Positions 1-7,627 of a stretch of 64,000 nucleotides of DNA are shown piece by piece; the first letter of the stretch is position 1; the number at the start of each line of letters is the position of its first letter. Below the pieces are notes generated by a model, which did not search any database, had not been told where the DNA came from, and saw nothing but the letters and a program-made list of their open reading frames with translations. Source of the stretch: Caballeronia calidae. GTDB taxonomy: Bacteria > Pseudomonadota > Gammaproteobacteria > Burkholderiales > Burkholderiaceae. The stretch covers positions 124,001-188,000 of the forward strand of contig NZ_FCOX02000004.1 in the NCBI RefSeq assembly GCF_900044055.2, in the 5' to 3' direction. The position numbers were made by a program, and so were the translations under genes.

Positions 1-974
1 TCATTTCGCGCGAGCGCGGCTATCACGGCTCGGGCATCGTGACGGGCAGCCTCACGGGACTGCCGAGCTTCCATCAGAACTTCGATCTGCCGATCGATCG
101 CGTGAAGCACACGGTATGTCCGCACTGGTATCGCAAGGCGCCGGCCGGCATGAGCGAAGCGCAATTCACCGCGTATTGCGTGGAAGAGCTGGAAAAGCTG
201 ATCGCCAAGGAAGGCGCGGATACGATTGCCGCATTCATCGCCGAGCCGGTGATGGGCACGGGCGGCATCATCGCGCCGCCGCAAGGTTATTGGGAAGCGA
301 TCCAGGACGTGCTGAAGAAGCATGACATCCTGCTGATCTCCGATGAAGTCGTGTGCGGCTTCGGTCGTCTGGGCTCGAAGATGGGCGCGCAGCACTTCGG
401 CATCAAGCCGGACCTCATCACCGTGGCGAAGGGCCTGACGAGCGCGTATGCGCCGCTGTCGGGCGTGATCGTCGGCGAGAAGGTGTGGGACGTCATCGAG
501 AAGGGCTCGCAGGAATACGGCCCGATGGGTCACGGCTGGACGTATTCGGGACACCCGATCTGCGCGGCCGCGGCGATCGCCAACCTCGATATCCTCGAGC
601 GCGAGAACCTCACGCAGAATGCCGCCGATGTCGGCGCGTATTTCCAGCAGCAATTGCACGACGCATTCGACGGGCATCCGCTCGTCGGCGAAGTGCGCGG
701 CGCGGGCATGCTGGCGGCGCTCGAATTCATGGCCGACAAGGACGCCCGCAAGCCGTTCGATGCAGCGCTGAAGGTCGGTCCGAAGGTTTCGGCCGCAGCA
801 CTCGAACGCGGCGTGATCGCGCGTGCGATGCCGCATGGCGATATCCTCGGCTTCGCGCCGCCGCTCACCACGACGCGCACCGAGGCGGACGAGATCGTCG
901 GCATCGTGAAGCAGGCGGTGGATGCGGTCGCGAATGAAGTGATCGGCTCGGCGCTCGCGACTCAGGCAATCTGA
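1..974 (+). CDS. Class III PLP-dependent aminotransferase, 5' truncated
   Basis: The reading frame is open from base 3 and runs off the left edge, so only the C-terminal two thirds or so is present. It is a fold-type I, class III (omega) aminotransferase: LLISDEVVCGFGR carries the cofactor-binding Asp, and DLITVAKGLTSAYAPLSG carries the Schiff-base Lys. The truncated start reads RERGYHGSGIVTGSL, a stretch typical of this class just before the substrate-binding region. The family moves amino groups from amines or omega-amino acids to a keto acid such as pyruvate in the cytosol. The substrate cannot be read from this fragment. GTG at 39 is an internal codon, not the start. A strong hairpin terminator follows. 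Confidence 0.9.
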   Translation, partial: ISRERGYHGSGIVTGSLTGLPSFHQNFDLPIDRVKHTVCPHWYRKAPAGMSEAQFTAYCVEELEKLIAKEGADTIAAFIAEPVMGTGGIIAPPQGYWEAIQDVLKKHDILLISDEVVCGFGRLGSKMGAQHFGIKPDLITVAKGLTSAYAPLSGVIVGEKVWDVIEKGSQEYGPMGHGWTYSGHPICAAAAIANLDILERENLTQNAADVGAYFQQQLHDAFDGHPLVGEVRGAGMLAALEFMADKDARKPFDAALKVGPKVSAAALERGVIARAMPHGDILGFAPPLTTTRTEADEIVGIVKQAVDAVANEVIGSALATQAI

Positions 975-1005
975 TCGCTCGCAGCAGTAGCACTGGCAGC
1001 ACCGG

Positions 1006-1034
1006 AGGCCCGCGAAAAATTCGCGGGCCTTTTT
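1006..1034 (+). terminator. Rho-independent terminator after the aminotransferase
   Basis: A perfect 11-bp stem (1006-1016 paired with 1020-1030) closes a three-base loop and runs into six T residues. It lies 31 bases past the aminotransferase stop. Confidence 0.85.
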
Positions 1035-1102
1035 CATGTCGATATGAACTGGAACGCGGGTTGCTCGACCATCTTCGATGCACGATCGAAAGGAGAACCA
1101 CA

Positions 1103-1429
1103 ATGAGCAATGGCGAGCAGGAATCGAAGAGCACCGACAAGCCGTTGGGCGACGCCGGCAGCGGCGCGAGCGGCGGCGGTTCCATCGGCAACACGCCGGG
1201 GCCGGGTTCGGCCACGGGCGGCGATCCGAAGCAGGGCGTGCGCCAGCCGAATGCAGGGGAAATCGAGCCGGAAAACCGTCGTCTGGATCAGCATCCGCAT
1301 CAGACGGCGGAAGTGCCGTACGGCTCGGGCAACGCGCCGGAAATTGCCGGCAAGGGCGGGCTCGATGCGCAGAATGCGGACTTGCCCGATCCCGCGAATA
1401 AACATACGGAACCGCTAAAGCGCATTTGA
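1103..1429 (+). CDS. Small low-complexity hypothetical protein (108 aa)
   Basis: The protein is rich in Gly, Pro, Asn, Asp and Glu, with GSGASGGGSIGN near the N-terminus, no hydrophobic segment and no Cys, so it is probably intrinsically disordered and cytosolic. An AAAGGAG ribosome site sits seven bases before ATG 1103. An upstream in-frame ATG at 1061 has no such site. It stands alone between two terminators. No function can be assigned. Its Pro/Asp/Asn-rich make-up resembles that of the small protein on the other strand at 1744-1944, which may or may not reflect a common role. Confidence 0.6.
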   Translation: MSNGEQESKSTDKPLGDAGSGASGGGSIGNTPGPGSATGGDPKQGVRQPNAGEIEPENRRLDQHPHQTAEVPYGSGNAPEIAGKGGLDAQNADLPDPANKHTEPLKRI

Positions 1430-1455
1430 CGAAAGACCCGATGCGCCAATAAAAC

Positions 1456-1481
1456 AAAACGGCCACGAAAGTGGCCGTTTT
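1456..1481. terminator. Bidirectional terminator between the 108-aa gene and pqqA
   Basis: AAAACGGCCAC pairs perfectly with GTGGCCGTTTT around a GAAA loop. The A/T flanks give a U-tract on both strands, so it can end the plus-strand 108-aa gene and the minus-strand pqqA. Confidence 0.85.
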
Positions 1482-1503
1482 GTCATGTTCCAATCAATTC
1501 CGA

Positions 1504-1578
1504 TTAACGCGTCGCGATGTACATCGTAATTTCAAAGCCGAAGCGCATATCGGTGAAACTCGGGGTTTCCCACTTCAT
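1504..1578 (-). CDS. pqqA: PqqA, 24-residue precursor peptide of pyrroloquinoline quinone
   Basis: This 24-codon gene encodes a peptide beginning MKWETPSFTDMR and ending FGFEITMYIATR. It carries the PqqA hallmark Glu-x-x-x-Tyr (E16, Y20), the two residues that PqqE cross-links and from which PQQ is built. Length and ends match known PqqA peptides of 22-29 residues. The ribosome site is very strong (AAAGGAGG, five bases from ATG). A longer in-frame ORF starting at 1734 is not credible, because this site decides the start. No pqqB-E gene lies nearby: a symmetrical terminator follows directly and flanking genes are unrelated small proteins. It is therefore an unclustered copy that would need the rest of the pathway elsewhere, or an extra copy. 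Confidence 0.88.
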   Translation of the reverse strand: MKWETPSFTDMRFGFEITMYIATR

Positions 1579-1694
1579 AGAGCCTCCTTTGGTGATTGGC
1601 CAGACGGATGCCGGGCCGCTGCGCGGTTTCATCTCTTGCAGGCGCCGTGCAAAGCCGCGCATCCCGATTCGACGCAATTTGAATGCTAGCGCGA

Positions 1695-1732
1695 GAACGC
1701 CGGGCGCATGATTGGAAATTGCACCGGCGTTC
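1695..1732. repeat. Inverted repeat upstream of pqqA
   Basis: GAACGCCGG (1695-1703) and CCGGCGTTC (1724-1732) are perfect 9-base inverted arms separated by 20 bases and bordered on the right by an AT-rich tract. It sits between the 66-aa gene and pqqA, both on the minus strand. It could be an operator or a weak transcript hairpin. The sequence alone does not decide. Confidence 0.5.
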
Positions 1733-1743
1733 ATTTAATTTAT

Positions 1744-1944
1744 TTATAGCGGACGTGGGCGATTTCCCGAATCGTCAGGCGTCGTACCGATTTTGTCGGG
1801 CTCATTCACCGGGTCGCGTTCGGTCGCTTCACCGGGCCGCGGGATTACCCTGTCTGCGTCCTTGGGATCGATATTGCTCAGATTATTGCCGCCAGGCGCG
1901 TGCGGCTTGTCGCGCGTGTCGGGCGCTGCGGGATTTTCAGTCAT
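1744..1944 (-). CDS. Small hydrophilic hypothetical protein (66 aa)
   Basis: The protein is rich in Pro, Asp, Asn and Arg, starts MTENPAAPDTRDK and ends NRPRPL. It has no hydrophobic stretch and is probably disordered. A GAGG site precedes ATG 1944. It lies upstream of pqqA on the same strand, 165 bases away. No known domain is visible. The make-up is typical of short stress-associated proteins in this bacterial group, but that is a guess. Confidence 0.55.
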   Translation of the reverse strand: MTENPAAPDTRDKPHAPGGNNLSNIDPKDADRVIPRPGEATERDPVNEPDKIGTTPDDSGNRPRPL

Positions 1945-2047
1945 TACGTTTTCCTCTTTCGCGTGCTATTTGAGGAGCGTTATCGAAAGCGCATCGCGAT
2001 GCGTTTGAATGCCGCATCGCGGAATGCGCGAAATTAACGCGTCGATA

Positions 2048-2281
2048 TCATTCCGCCCGGGTCGCTTCGCGCAGCACCGCGTCGGCGCTATCGAAGTTGC
2101 GATCGCTCATCTTGTTGAGCACGGCCATGACTTCGCCGTCCGCGCCATTGCTTTTCGCGAGCGCCAGGAGTTTTTCCTTGCCCATCGGGTAGTCGGCCCC
2201 TTTCAGCGCGCGCGATATTTCTTCGAGGCGCGGCTCATCCGGATGCCGGTGATTCTGCGAATGCGCGGGGTGCTGTGCCAT
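2048..2281 (-). CDS. DUF2795-type small protein (77 aa)
   Basis: After a His-rich N-terminus of about 15 residues comes a compact helical segment, ISRALKGADYPMGKEKLLALA, that continues to NKMSDRNFDSADAVLREA. This is the pattern of the DUF2795 family: small, probably helical proteins, often near stress or envelope genes, of unknown function. A near-consensus AAGGAGG site lies six bases before ATG 2281. No partner in an operon is evident; the next gene downstream on this strand is 103 bases away. Confidence 0.75.
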   Translation of the reverse strand: MAQHPAHSQNHRHPDEPRLEEISRALKGADYPMGKEKLLALAKSNGADGEVMAVLNKMSDRNFDSADAVLREATRAE

Positions 2282-2405
2282 TTCGGCCTCCTTTTTCGAC
2301 TCGACGATAACGCTTACGAATCAGCAACACGCGTACCCGCGAGCGGGAGCGCTTGATGCTAGTAGATCGACACGAATCACCGAAAAGAGCGAGGCACGAA
2401 GCAAC

Positions 2406-2642
2406 ATGACGATCACAGCAGACCGCATCTCCGACACCGAAATCAAGGTCGAGGACACTATCTATACATTCGATGCAAAGGCCCGCGCGGATGCCTTTCA
2501 ACAATGCCTGGGAACGGATTCTGTCGAGATTTGCGCAAGGAATCACGCGCCCGTTTCGAAGCGCGCGGTGTCCAGCGCAAGCGGCGAGCCGAAGGGCGAA
2601 CCGGGCAGCATCATTTCGCCTTCCATGGGCGGCATGCCCTGA
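2406..2642 (+). CDS. Hypothetical protein (78 aa)
   Basis: The first 45 residues look folded (ITADRISDTEIKVEDTIYTFD, then a short helix and two Cys). The remainder is Ser/Gly/Pro-rich and ends in SMGGMP. I recognise no domain. The ribosome site is weak (GAGGC about 13 bases upstream), which lowers confidence. Codon use is like the neighbouring genes. It ends 10 bases before the convergent c-di-GMP gene. Confidence 0.5.
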   Translation: MTITADRISDTEIKVEDTIYTFDAKARADAFQQCLGTDSVEICARNHAPVSKRAVSSASGEPKGEPGSIISPSMGGMP

Positions 2643-2651
2643 TGCGCATGC

Positions 2652-5573
2652 TCAGAGTAATGCGCTCGCAGTTATCGCGCGCGGCGCGAGCGAAGCACGC
2701 GTGAGCGCTTCGAGCGGCAAGGGCTTGTCGAAGAAATAGCCTTGTGCCTGCGCGGCGCCCATGTCGCGCAGCACGGAGAGCGTCGCCGCGTCTTCGACGC
2801 CTTCCGCGACCAGCGTCAGATCGAGCGATTCGGCCATGCGCACGATCGCGCGCACGATCGCGCGGCTGCGCGGGCTCGCGGTCAGTTCGAGAATGAAGGA
2901 CTTGTCGATCTTCAGGCCTGTGAACTGATACTGATGCACGTAGCTGAGCGACGAGAAGCCCGCGCCGAAGTCATCGAGCACGACGGACATGCCGTTGTCC
3001 GCGAGCCGCTGCATCGTGCGGCGCGCGAGATCAGGTTCGGCGACGAGCGCGCCTTCGGTGAGCTCCAGACACACGCGCGACGGCGACACGCGATAACGCC
3101 GCAGCAGCGCGAGCACATCGTCGGCGAATTCGGGGCGCGTCATGCTGTAGCTGGAGCAGTTCACGTGCACCGGCGGCCAGTGCGCAAAGCGCGCGTTGGA
3201 GAGAATCGCGGCGACGCGCTCGAGCATGTAGAGATCGAGCCTGCCGATGAGCCTCAGACCCTCTACCGAAGGCAGAAATTCGCTCGGCCCGACGATGGTC
3301 CCGTCGGGCTGATGCCAGCGGATCAACGCTTCGAGCGCGACCACTTCGCCGCTTTTCACATCGACGATCGGCTGGAAGTAGGGCAGCAGCTCGTCGTCGC
3401 GCTTGATCGCATTGCGCAGCGCGCCTTCACGTTCCACCTGGTCCGACACTTCGCGTCGCAGTTCCTGATTGAACACGATGAAGCTGTCGCGGCCCGCGTT
3501 CTTCACGCGATACATCGCGGTATCGGCATCGCGCAGAAGATCGGCGGGCTCGGTGTGGAATTGACTGTCCGCACTCACGATGCCGATGCTGCACGACGAA
3601 AACACCACATGCTCTTCGATATGAAACGGCAGATCGAACGCGGCGAGAATGCGCTTCGCGATCGATACGGCATCGCGCACATGCGCGTTCGGCGAGAGCA
3701 CGGCGAACTCGTCGCCGCCCAGACGCGCGAGGAGATCCGTCGAGCGCAGGCAGTCGCGCAGACGCGCCGCGGCCTGCACGAGCAGGATGTCGCCGAAGTG
3801 ATGGCCGAGACTGTCGTTCACGACCTTGAAGCGATCGAGGTCGATGAACATTACCGACAGTTCATCGCCGCGCGTCTGATAGTCGCGCCATGCGCAGCGC
3901 AGCTTGTGCATCAGATGGCTGCGGTTCGGCAGGCCCGTCAATGAATCGTGTGCGTTCTCGTAGAGCAGGCGCGCGTTGGCGTCGTCGAGCTCGCGCGTGC
4001 GTGCCTGTACGCGCGCCTCGAGTTCGAGATTCGCGGCATGCAGCGCTTCGGCATCGCGGCGGCGCGAGAGCGCGGTATCGATATGGCGCGACACGAAGGT
4101 CAGCAATTCCTGATCGCGTTGCGAATAGCGCACGAGCGGCGAATAGCTTTGCACGGCGAGCACGCCGCGCACGACATCGCCGTCGAAGAGCGGTATGCCG
4201 AGCCACGAGCGCAGGCGCACTTCGCTATGCTCGATCTCGAACGCGCCTTCTTCGATGAGGCGCAACGCTTCCGCATGATCGATGAGCCGCGCGCGCCGCT
4301 CGCGGATCACATATTCGGTGAGGCCGCGCTGCCCGCGACGCGGCGCGGGGCGCTCCTGCACGATTTCATCGACGTAATACGGAAACGACACTTCGCCCGT
4401 TTCCGTTTCGAAAAGCGCGATATAGAAGTTGCGCGCATAGAGCAGCTCGCCGACGATGCCGTGCAGGCTGCGCAGAAACTCCAGCGTGTCGCCGGGACGG
4501 CTCGACAACTCCGCGATCTGATAGAGCGCCGCCTGCAAGTGCTCGGAACGCTCGCGCTCCGCGATGCCGTGACGCAGCGCCGCGTTGAGCTTCGACAATT
4601 CGGATGTGCGCCGCGCGACCTGCTCTTCGAGATCGGCGCGGTGCAGGATACGGTCGAGCGCCATCGCCACGTGGCGGGCCACCACGAGAAAGAGCGCGCG
4701 ATCTTCGACGGTGTAAATGCGCGAGACGTCGTAGACCTGCATCGCCAGCATGCCGAACACTTCGTCGCTCGCGTTCTTGAGCGGTGCGCCCATCCAGAAC
4801 TCGGGGCGATCGCCGATGCAATAGAAGCGGCCCGCGCGCTCGGCCTCGCGGATATCGGCGGCGGTGATGAAAAGCGGTTGCCCGCTCGTCAGCACCTGGC
4901 CTGTCATCGAGAGGCGCGCCGGATTCAGAAGGTCGTAGTTTTCCGCCGCGACGACATCGGTATCGATCACGTCGACGTAATACGGATACGTGATCTTGCC
5001 CGTCTTGCGGTCGTAGAGCGCGAGATAGAAGTTCTCCGCGTCGATCAGCGTGCCGAGACGTTCGTGCACGCCGCGCAGAAAATCGGCGCGCTCGGGCACC
5101 GAGCTCGCGAGATACGCGATTTCGTACAGCACGCGTTGCGTGAGTTGGGCGCGCGCGAGGACATCGGCCTGCACGAGTTCGCCCAGCGTGCGCGCGAGTT
5201 CGGCGAGGCGCGCATCGTCGCGATGTGCGGCGGGCGCGAGCAACCAGCCGAGCACGCTCTCGCCGCGTCCGGTCGGCCAGCAATGCCAGCCGTGCGCGGC
5301 GCATGTTGCGCCGAGCCGTTCCTCGGCGATGCTGTGGGGCCAGTCCTGCGCGCCGGGCAGCGGGGCATCGCCGCGCCGCTCCAGATGCAACTGCTCGTCC
5401 GCGCGATACCACGCCCATTGTTGCGGGCAGCCCTTCGCGGCGGCCTCGTGCAGCAAGGCTTCGATAGATGGCGCGACGCAGGCGCAGGTCTTCTCGTCGG
5501 TTGCCGCTACGGTTGCAGGTTCGACCGCCGTTGCGCGGGCAACCGGCGCGTCGTACGCGGGAAACACACTCAT
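2652..5573 (-). CDS. GAF-GAF-GGDEF-EAL c-di-GMP turnover protein
   Basis: This large cytosolic signalling protein of 973 residues from ATG 5573 has two GAF-like sensor modules (about 145-305 and 345-500), a short linker helix, GGDEF (about 540-700) and EAL (about 715-960). The synthase motif GGDEF is intact at 619-623 and an RSTD inhibitory site lies five residues before it. The phosphodiesterase side keeps EALIRW (748 on), the Asn in VNCSS, ELTEG, the DDFGAGFSSL Asp pair, the Lys in KIDKSF, the Glu in AEGVE and QGYFFDKP. Both activities are therefore possible. There is no signal peptide or membrane segment. ATG 5573 has GGAG five bases upstream; GTG 5600 is the alternative. The signal bound by the GAF domains is unknown. 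Confidence 0.93.
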   Translation of the reverse strand: MSVFPAYDAPVARATAVEPATVAATDEKTCACVAPSIEALLHEAAAKGCPQQWAWYRADEQLHLERRGDAPLPGAQDWPHSIAEERLGATCAAHGWHCWPTGRGESVLGWLLAPAAHRDDARLAELARTLGELVQADVLARAQLTQRVLYEIAYLASSVPERADFLRGVHERLGTLIDAENFYLALYDRKTGKITYPYYVDVIDTDVVAAENYDLLNPARLSMTGQVLTSGQPLFITAADIREAERAGRFYCIGDRPEFWMGAPLKNASDEVFGMLAMQVYDVSRIYTVEDRALFLVVARHVAMALDRILHRADLEEQVARRTSELSKLNAALRHGIAERERSEHLQAALYQIAELSSRPGDTLEFLRSLHGIVGELLYARNFYIALFETETGEVSFPYYVDEIVQERPAPRRGQRGLTEYVIRERRARLIDHAEALRLIEEGAFEIEHSEVRLRSWLGIPLFDGDVVRGVLAVQSYSPLVRYSQRDQELLTFVSRHIDTALSRRRDAEALHAANLELEARVQARTRELDDANARLLYENAHDSLTGLPNRSHLMHKLRCAWRDYQTRGDELSVMFIDLDRFKVVNDSLGHHFGDILLVQAAARLRDCLRSTDLLARLGGDEFAVLSPNAHVRDAVSIAKRILAAFDLPFHIEEHVVFSSCSIGIVSADSQFHTEPADLLRDADTAMYRVKNAGRDSFIVFNQELRREVSDQVEREGALRNAIKRDDELLPYFQPIVDVKSGEVVALEALIRWHQPDGTIVGPSEFLPSVEGLRLIGRLDLYMLERVAAILSNARFAHWPPVHVNCSSYSMTRPEFADDVLALLRRYRVSPSRVCLELTEGALVAEPDLARRTMQRLADNGMSVVLDDFGAGFSSLSYVHQYQFTGLKIDKSFILELTASPRSRAIVRAIVRMAESLDLTLVAEGVEDAATLSVLRDMGAAQAQGYFFDKPLPLEALTRASLAPRAITASALL

Positions 5574-5718
5574 CGGCGCTCCAGGCCATATTGCCGCCAC
5601 GGCGGGCGGTTCTCGTTCAGCGACTGCGCTCGTGCGCCGCGCGTGACGCGCGTCTCAAGCAAACGTTCGTTCTATATGGGGTAACGGCAGCGAGCATACA
5701 GGCTTGAGTACGCCGGAC

Positions 5719-5747
5719 AAAAAAAGCGCCGCGCCCGGACGCCGGGC
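5719..5747 (-). terminator. Possible weak terminator after the DJ-1/AraC regulator
   Basis: On the minus strand a 6-bp stem (GCCCGG with CCGGGC) is followed, after seven GC-rich bases, by seven T residues. The gap between stem and U-tract makes this doubtful. Confidence 0.3.
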
Positions 5748-5754
5748 CGGGCAT

Positions 5755-6756
5755 TCATGCCGAATGCGCGGTGCGGGCACTGTCGTGTCCGGTGAATCGC
5801 TCGCGCCAGGCCTGCGGCGATACGCCGAGCGAGCGCAGGAAGCCGCGCCGCATCGTTTCTTCGGTGCCGAAGCCGCAGCGCGCGGCGATGCGCTTGACGG
5901 GCAGTGCCGTATCGCCGAGGAGACGCCGCGCGGCTTCGAGCCGCATGCGCTCGATCGAGCGCGCGGGCGTCGTGCCGGTTTGCGCACGGTAATGGCGCAC
6001 GAAGCTGCGTTCACTCATGCCGACGCGCGCGGCGAGCACGCCGACCGACAGATCCGCCGCGAGATTTTCCGCGATCCACGCGTGCAGTTCGCCGAAGCGC
6101 TCGCCCGATTTTTGCAGCGACAGCGCCGTGCTGAACTGCGCCTGCCCGCCGGGGCGCTTCAGAAACACGACGAGATGGCGCGCGACATCGAGCGCCAGCG
6201 TGCGCCCGAGATCCTCCTCGACGAGCGCGAGCGACAGGTCGATGCCCGCCGTCACGCCTGCCGAGGTCCATACGTCGCCGTCGCGGATGAAGATCGGATC
6301 GGACTCGACGCGCACCGCCGGGAAGCGCGCGGCCAGCTCGGCGCAGCGCGTCCAGTGCGTGACGGCGCGGCGCTCGTTCAGAAGGCCCGCCGCCGCGAGC
6401 AGAAACGCGCCGGTGCAGACCGACGCGGTGCGCCGCGCATGGGACGAGCGCGCGCGCACCCAGTCGACGAGCGCGCGGTCGTGCACCGCCTCGTGCACGC
6501 CCCAGCCGCCCGCGATAATCAGCGTGTCGCACGGTTCGCCCGCATCGGGCAAGGTCTCCCCGACGAGCCCCAGACCCGCCGACGCGTTCACGGTGCCGCC
6601 TCGCGAGACCACGCGCGGGCGATACGGGCGCGGCAAGCCCGCCATCGTGGCCAGTTCGTTCGCGGAGGCGAACACCTGCAACGGCCCGGCGACGTCGAGC
6701 AGCTGGACATCGGGGAAGGCGAGGATGTCGATGATGCGCGGTGCGTCTGTCTCCAT
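5755..6756 (-). CDS. GlxA-type regulator: DJ-1/PfpI-like domain plus AraC HTH
   Basis: The protein has 333 residues from ATG 6756. The N-terminal half is a DJ-1/PfpI-like domain (ILAFPDVQLLDVAGP at the start, the nucleophile-elbow-like SVCTGAFLL with Cys114). The C-terminal third is an AraC-type DNA-binding pair (MSERSFVRHYRAQTGTTPA, then IAARCGFGTEETMRRGF). The longer open frame upstream is GC-driven read-through. It is divergent from inhA, with 116 bases between the starts, and its sensor domain is homologous to that enzyme. The natural inference is that it controls inhA in response to the same compound or product. Confidence 0.88.
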   Translation of the reverse strand: METDAPRIIDILAFPDVQLLDVAGPLQVFASANELATMAGLPRPYRPRVVSRGGTVNASAGLGLVGETLPDAGEPCDTLIIAGGWGVHEAVHDRALVDWVRARSSHARRTASVCTGAFLLAAAGLLNERRAVTHWTRCAELAARFPAVRVESDPIFIRDGDVWTSAGVTAGIDLSLALVEEDLGRTLALDVARHLVVFLKRPGGQAQFSTALSLQKSGERFGELHAWIAENLAADLSVGVLAARVGMSERSFVRHYRAQTGTTPARSIERMRLEAARRLLGDTALPVKRIAARCGFGTEETMRRGFLRSLGVSPQAWRERFTGHDSARTAHSA

Positions 6757-6872
6757 GATGGCCTCGGATGGAGGATTGGCGGAAAACGTGGGTTGTGTGT
6801 CGATTTCGCCATAGCGTAGCGGCGTAGCATCGGTTCGTCCACTGCCAACGACGACCATCCAAGGAGAAAACG

Positions 6873-7562
6873 ATGACCCACCACATCGGCCTGCTGCTGT
6901 TTCCGGGCGTGCAGCAACTCGACATGACCGGCCCCTACGACGTGTTCGCGCACATGCCCGACACGAAAGTACATCTCGTCTGGAAGACGCGCGAGCCTGT
7001 GGGATCGAGCGCCGGCATGATCCTGACGCCCGACGCGACTTACGCCGATTGCCCCGCGCTCGACGTGCTGTGCGTGCCGGGCGGCTCGGGCGTCGGCGAT
7101 CTGATGGAGGACGACGAGACACTCGCGTTCATCCGCAAGCAGGGGGCGCTCGCGCGTTATCTGACGTCGGTGTGCACCGGCTCGCTCGTGCTCGGCGCGG
7201 CAGGGCTGTTGCGCGGCAAACGCGCGACGACGCACTGGGCGTATCACTCGCTACTGGCGGAATTGGGCGCGATTCCGGTGCACGAACGCGTCGTGCGGGA
7301 CGGCAACCTGTTCACGGGCGGCGGCATTACGGCGGGCATCGATTTCGCGCTGACGCTCGCGGCGGAACTCGTCGGCGAGCACGAAGCGCAGGCGATCCAG
7401 TTGCAGATGGAATACGCGCCCGCGCCGCCTTTCGACGCCGGCGATCCGAAGCGCGCGCCGGATGCCGTCGTGAGCGACGTGCAAGAGCGCCTGGTGAAAT
7501 CGCTCGCGGCGCGTAATGCGATCACGGCGCGCGTCGTGGACCGGTTGAAACTCGACGCGTGA
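6873..7562 (+). CDS. inhA: Isonitrile hydratase (DJ-1/PfpI superfamily)
   Basis: Its 229 residues align by eye almost end to end with Pseudomonas InhA, which hydrates isonitriles (R-NC) to N-substituted formamides in the cytosol. The catalytic Cys falls at position 101 in TSVCTGSLVLGAAGLL, the position reported for the P. putida enzyme. GKRATTHWAYHSLL and FTGGGITAGIDFALTLAAEL are also conserved. An AAGGAG site lies seven bases before ATG. It is divergent from a DJ-1/AraC regulator, suggesting induction by an isonitrile or similar toxic compound. Some relatives of this superfamily branch act on other substrates, so the exact substrate is inferred. Confidence 0.88.
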   Translation: MTHHIGLLLFPGVQQLDMTGPYDVFAHMPDTKVHLVWKTREPVGSSAGMILTPDATYADCPALDVLCVPGGSGVGDLMEDDETLAFIRKQGALARYLTSVCTGSLVLGAAGLLRGKRATTHWAYHSLLAELGAIPVHERVVRDGNLFTGGGITAGIDFALTLAAELVGEHEAQAIQLQMEYAPAPPFDAGDPKRAPDAVVSDVQERLVKSLAARNAITARVVDRLKLDA

Positions 7563-7568
7563 TTCTGG

Positions 7569-7620
7569 AATGCAAAACGCAAAATGCACTTTGGTTTTAT
7601 GCATTCGTAATGCAAAACGC
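7569..7620. repeat. Direct repeats and hairpin between convergent genes
   Basis: AATGCAAAACGC occurs at 7569-7580 and again at 7609-7620, a 40-base period. The second copy also forms the right arm of a hairpin, TGCATT-CGT-AATGCA. The AT-rich 65-base gap separates the convergent inhA and GNAT genes, so it may act as a terminator for one or both strands. Confidence 0.5.
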
Positions 7621-7627
7621 CAAAGCG

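Noticed and set aside
2742-5684. Long plus-strand ORFs (400 and 578 codons) opposite the GGDEF/EAL gene
   Set aside because: They are Arg/His/Ala-rich with no domain pattern, and lie exactly antisense to a gene with intact catalytic motifs. This is a GC-rich shadow effect.
5719-5747. Strong terminator after the DJ-1/AraC regulator
   Set aside because: The stem is only six pairs and is separated from the T-run by seven bases, so it is kept only as a low-confidence feature.
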